Source: an uncultured Mollicutes bacterium (GTDB lineage Bacteria; Bacillota_I; Bacilli_A; RFN20; CAG-826). Taken from it: a stretch of 6,208 nt of DNA. The DNA lies in the NCBI GenBank assembly GCA_937893635.1, contig CALBGF010000219.1, positions 1-6,208 of the forward strand, given 5' to 3'. Below, piece after piece: positions 6,070 to 6,208 of the stretch (position 1 is its first letter; each line of letters opens with the position of its first letter). The notes below the pieces were generated by a model. That model saw only the letters and a list, made by a program, of their open reading frames with translations, ran no database searches and was not told where the DNA came from. A program made the position numbers and the translations under genes.

Positions 6070-6208
6070 CGTAATCACCATCGCTTTCATCATCGTCATA
6101 ATCTTCATCGTAATCTTCATCTTCTGGTTTATTTGCTTCTTCTAATTCTTCTTTTTTCCACTCTTCATATTTATCAAGCGCATATTTTTTTGCAAAATAT
6201 AAATACAT
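6056..6208 (-). CDS. protein with extreme acidic C-terminal tail (probably continues beyond right edge)
   Basis: Fifty residues can be read before the TAA at 6058-6056. The window's last three bases happen to read ATG on the minus strand, so this may be the true start or an internal methionine; no upstream sequence is available to judge. The visible part begins MYLYFAKKYALDKYEEWKKE, a mixed-charge helical stretch, and ends in about 22 residues that are almost all Asp, Glu and Tyr with a repeated DEDY unit. Acidic tails are found in single-stranded-DNA-binding proteins and in other proteins that contact basic partners, but the tip here is DYDEEE rather than the hydrophobic-ending tip of bacterial SSB. 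The function is therefore unknown. It overlaps the next gene by 14 nt in the same transcription direction. Confidence 0.65.
   Translation of the reverse strand: MYLYFAKKYALDKYEEWKKEELEEANKPEDEDYDEDYDDDESDGDYDEEE
6098..6121. repeat. 12-bp tandem repeat encoding the acidic tail
   Basis: Two adjacent 12-bp units (minus strand GATGAAGATTAC, GATGAAGATTAT) differ at one base and each encode DEDY. Further degenerate GAT-rich units follow to about 6070. Repeat slippage would change the tail length in steps of four residues without breaking the frame. Confidence 0.6.

Noticed and set aside
6070..6120. Upstream start at 6120 for the 134-residue protein
   Set aside because: The added residues (Met/Ile/Thr/Lys repeats) are just the shifted reading of the acidic DEDY repeat, and the ATG at 6069 has a better-placed GGTG site.
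1..6208. Alternative genetic code (TGA = Trp) of mycoplasma-like hosts
   Set aside because: TGA terminates the 147-residue gene in a clean ATGA overlap and the leader ORF, and tryptophan is encoded by TGG throughout.

Overview
This AT-rich window holds a single, tightly packed, co-oriented gene block read entirely from the minus strand (right to left). Ribosome-binding sites of the AGGTGA / AAGGTGG / AAAGGAAG kind, several TGA and TAG stops with TGG used for tryptophan (standard bacterial code), and classical signal or anchor sequences point to a mobile element of a low-GC Gram-positive (Bacillota-like) host. No chromosomal housekeeping gene is visible. The host assignment is an inference from composition and translation signals only.

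Layout in transcription order. (1) 6208-5665: the end of a gene for a protein with a very acidic Asp/Glu/Tyr tail, overlapping by 14 nt a small helical protein. (2) 5675-5591: a control region of about 70 nt with two mutually exclusive hairpins and a 10-codon leader ORF whose stop overlaps the rep start codon. (3) 5594-4512: the only confidently recognised gene, a replication initiator that fuses an HUH endonuclease of the Rep_2 plasmid type to an SF3-type (CRESS-like) helicase. (4) 4496-3337: four small, strongly basic proteins of unknown function, closely packed or overlapping. (5) 3319-1: three proteins with membrane-export signals: an N-terminally anchored protein resembling a CBM6/35 carbohydrate-binding module, a 723-residue protein with a signal peptide and a C-terminal membrane anchor plus Lys/Arg tail, and a third N-terminally anchored protein that runs off the left edge.

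Interpretation. A rolling-circle initiator followed by small basic proteins and then a block of membrane and surface proteins resembles the general layout of a filamentous (inovirus-like) ssDNA phage: replication, small DNA-binding or structural proteins, then adsorption and morphogenesis. The 723-residue protein has the topology of a filamentous-phage adsorption protein (signal peptide, large outside domain, C-terminal anchor, short basic inside tail). However, no Zot/pI-type ATPase and no pVIII-like major coat protein is visible here, so a rolling-circle plasmid or integrated element with a surface-adhesion module remains equally possible. The genes just left of the window would decide this.

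Except for an 80-nt gap at 379-458 (a hairpin and a weak promoter-like sequence) and the rep leader region, there is almost no non-coding DNA. No tRNA, rRNA, CRISPR array, insertion sequence or integrase was seen.
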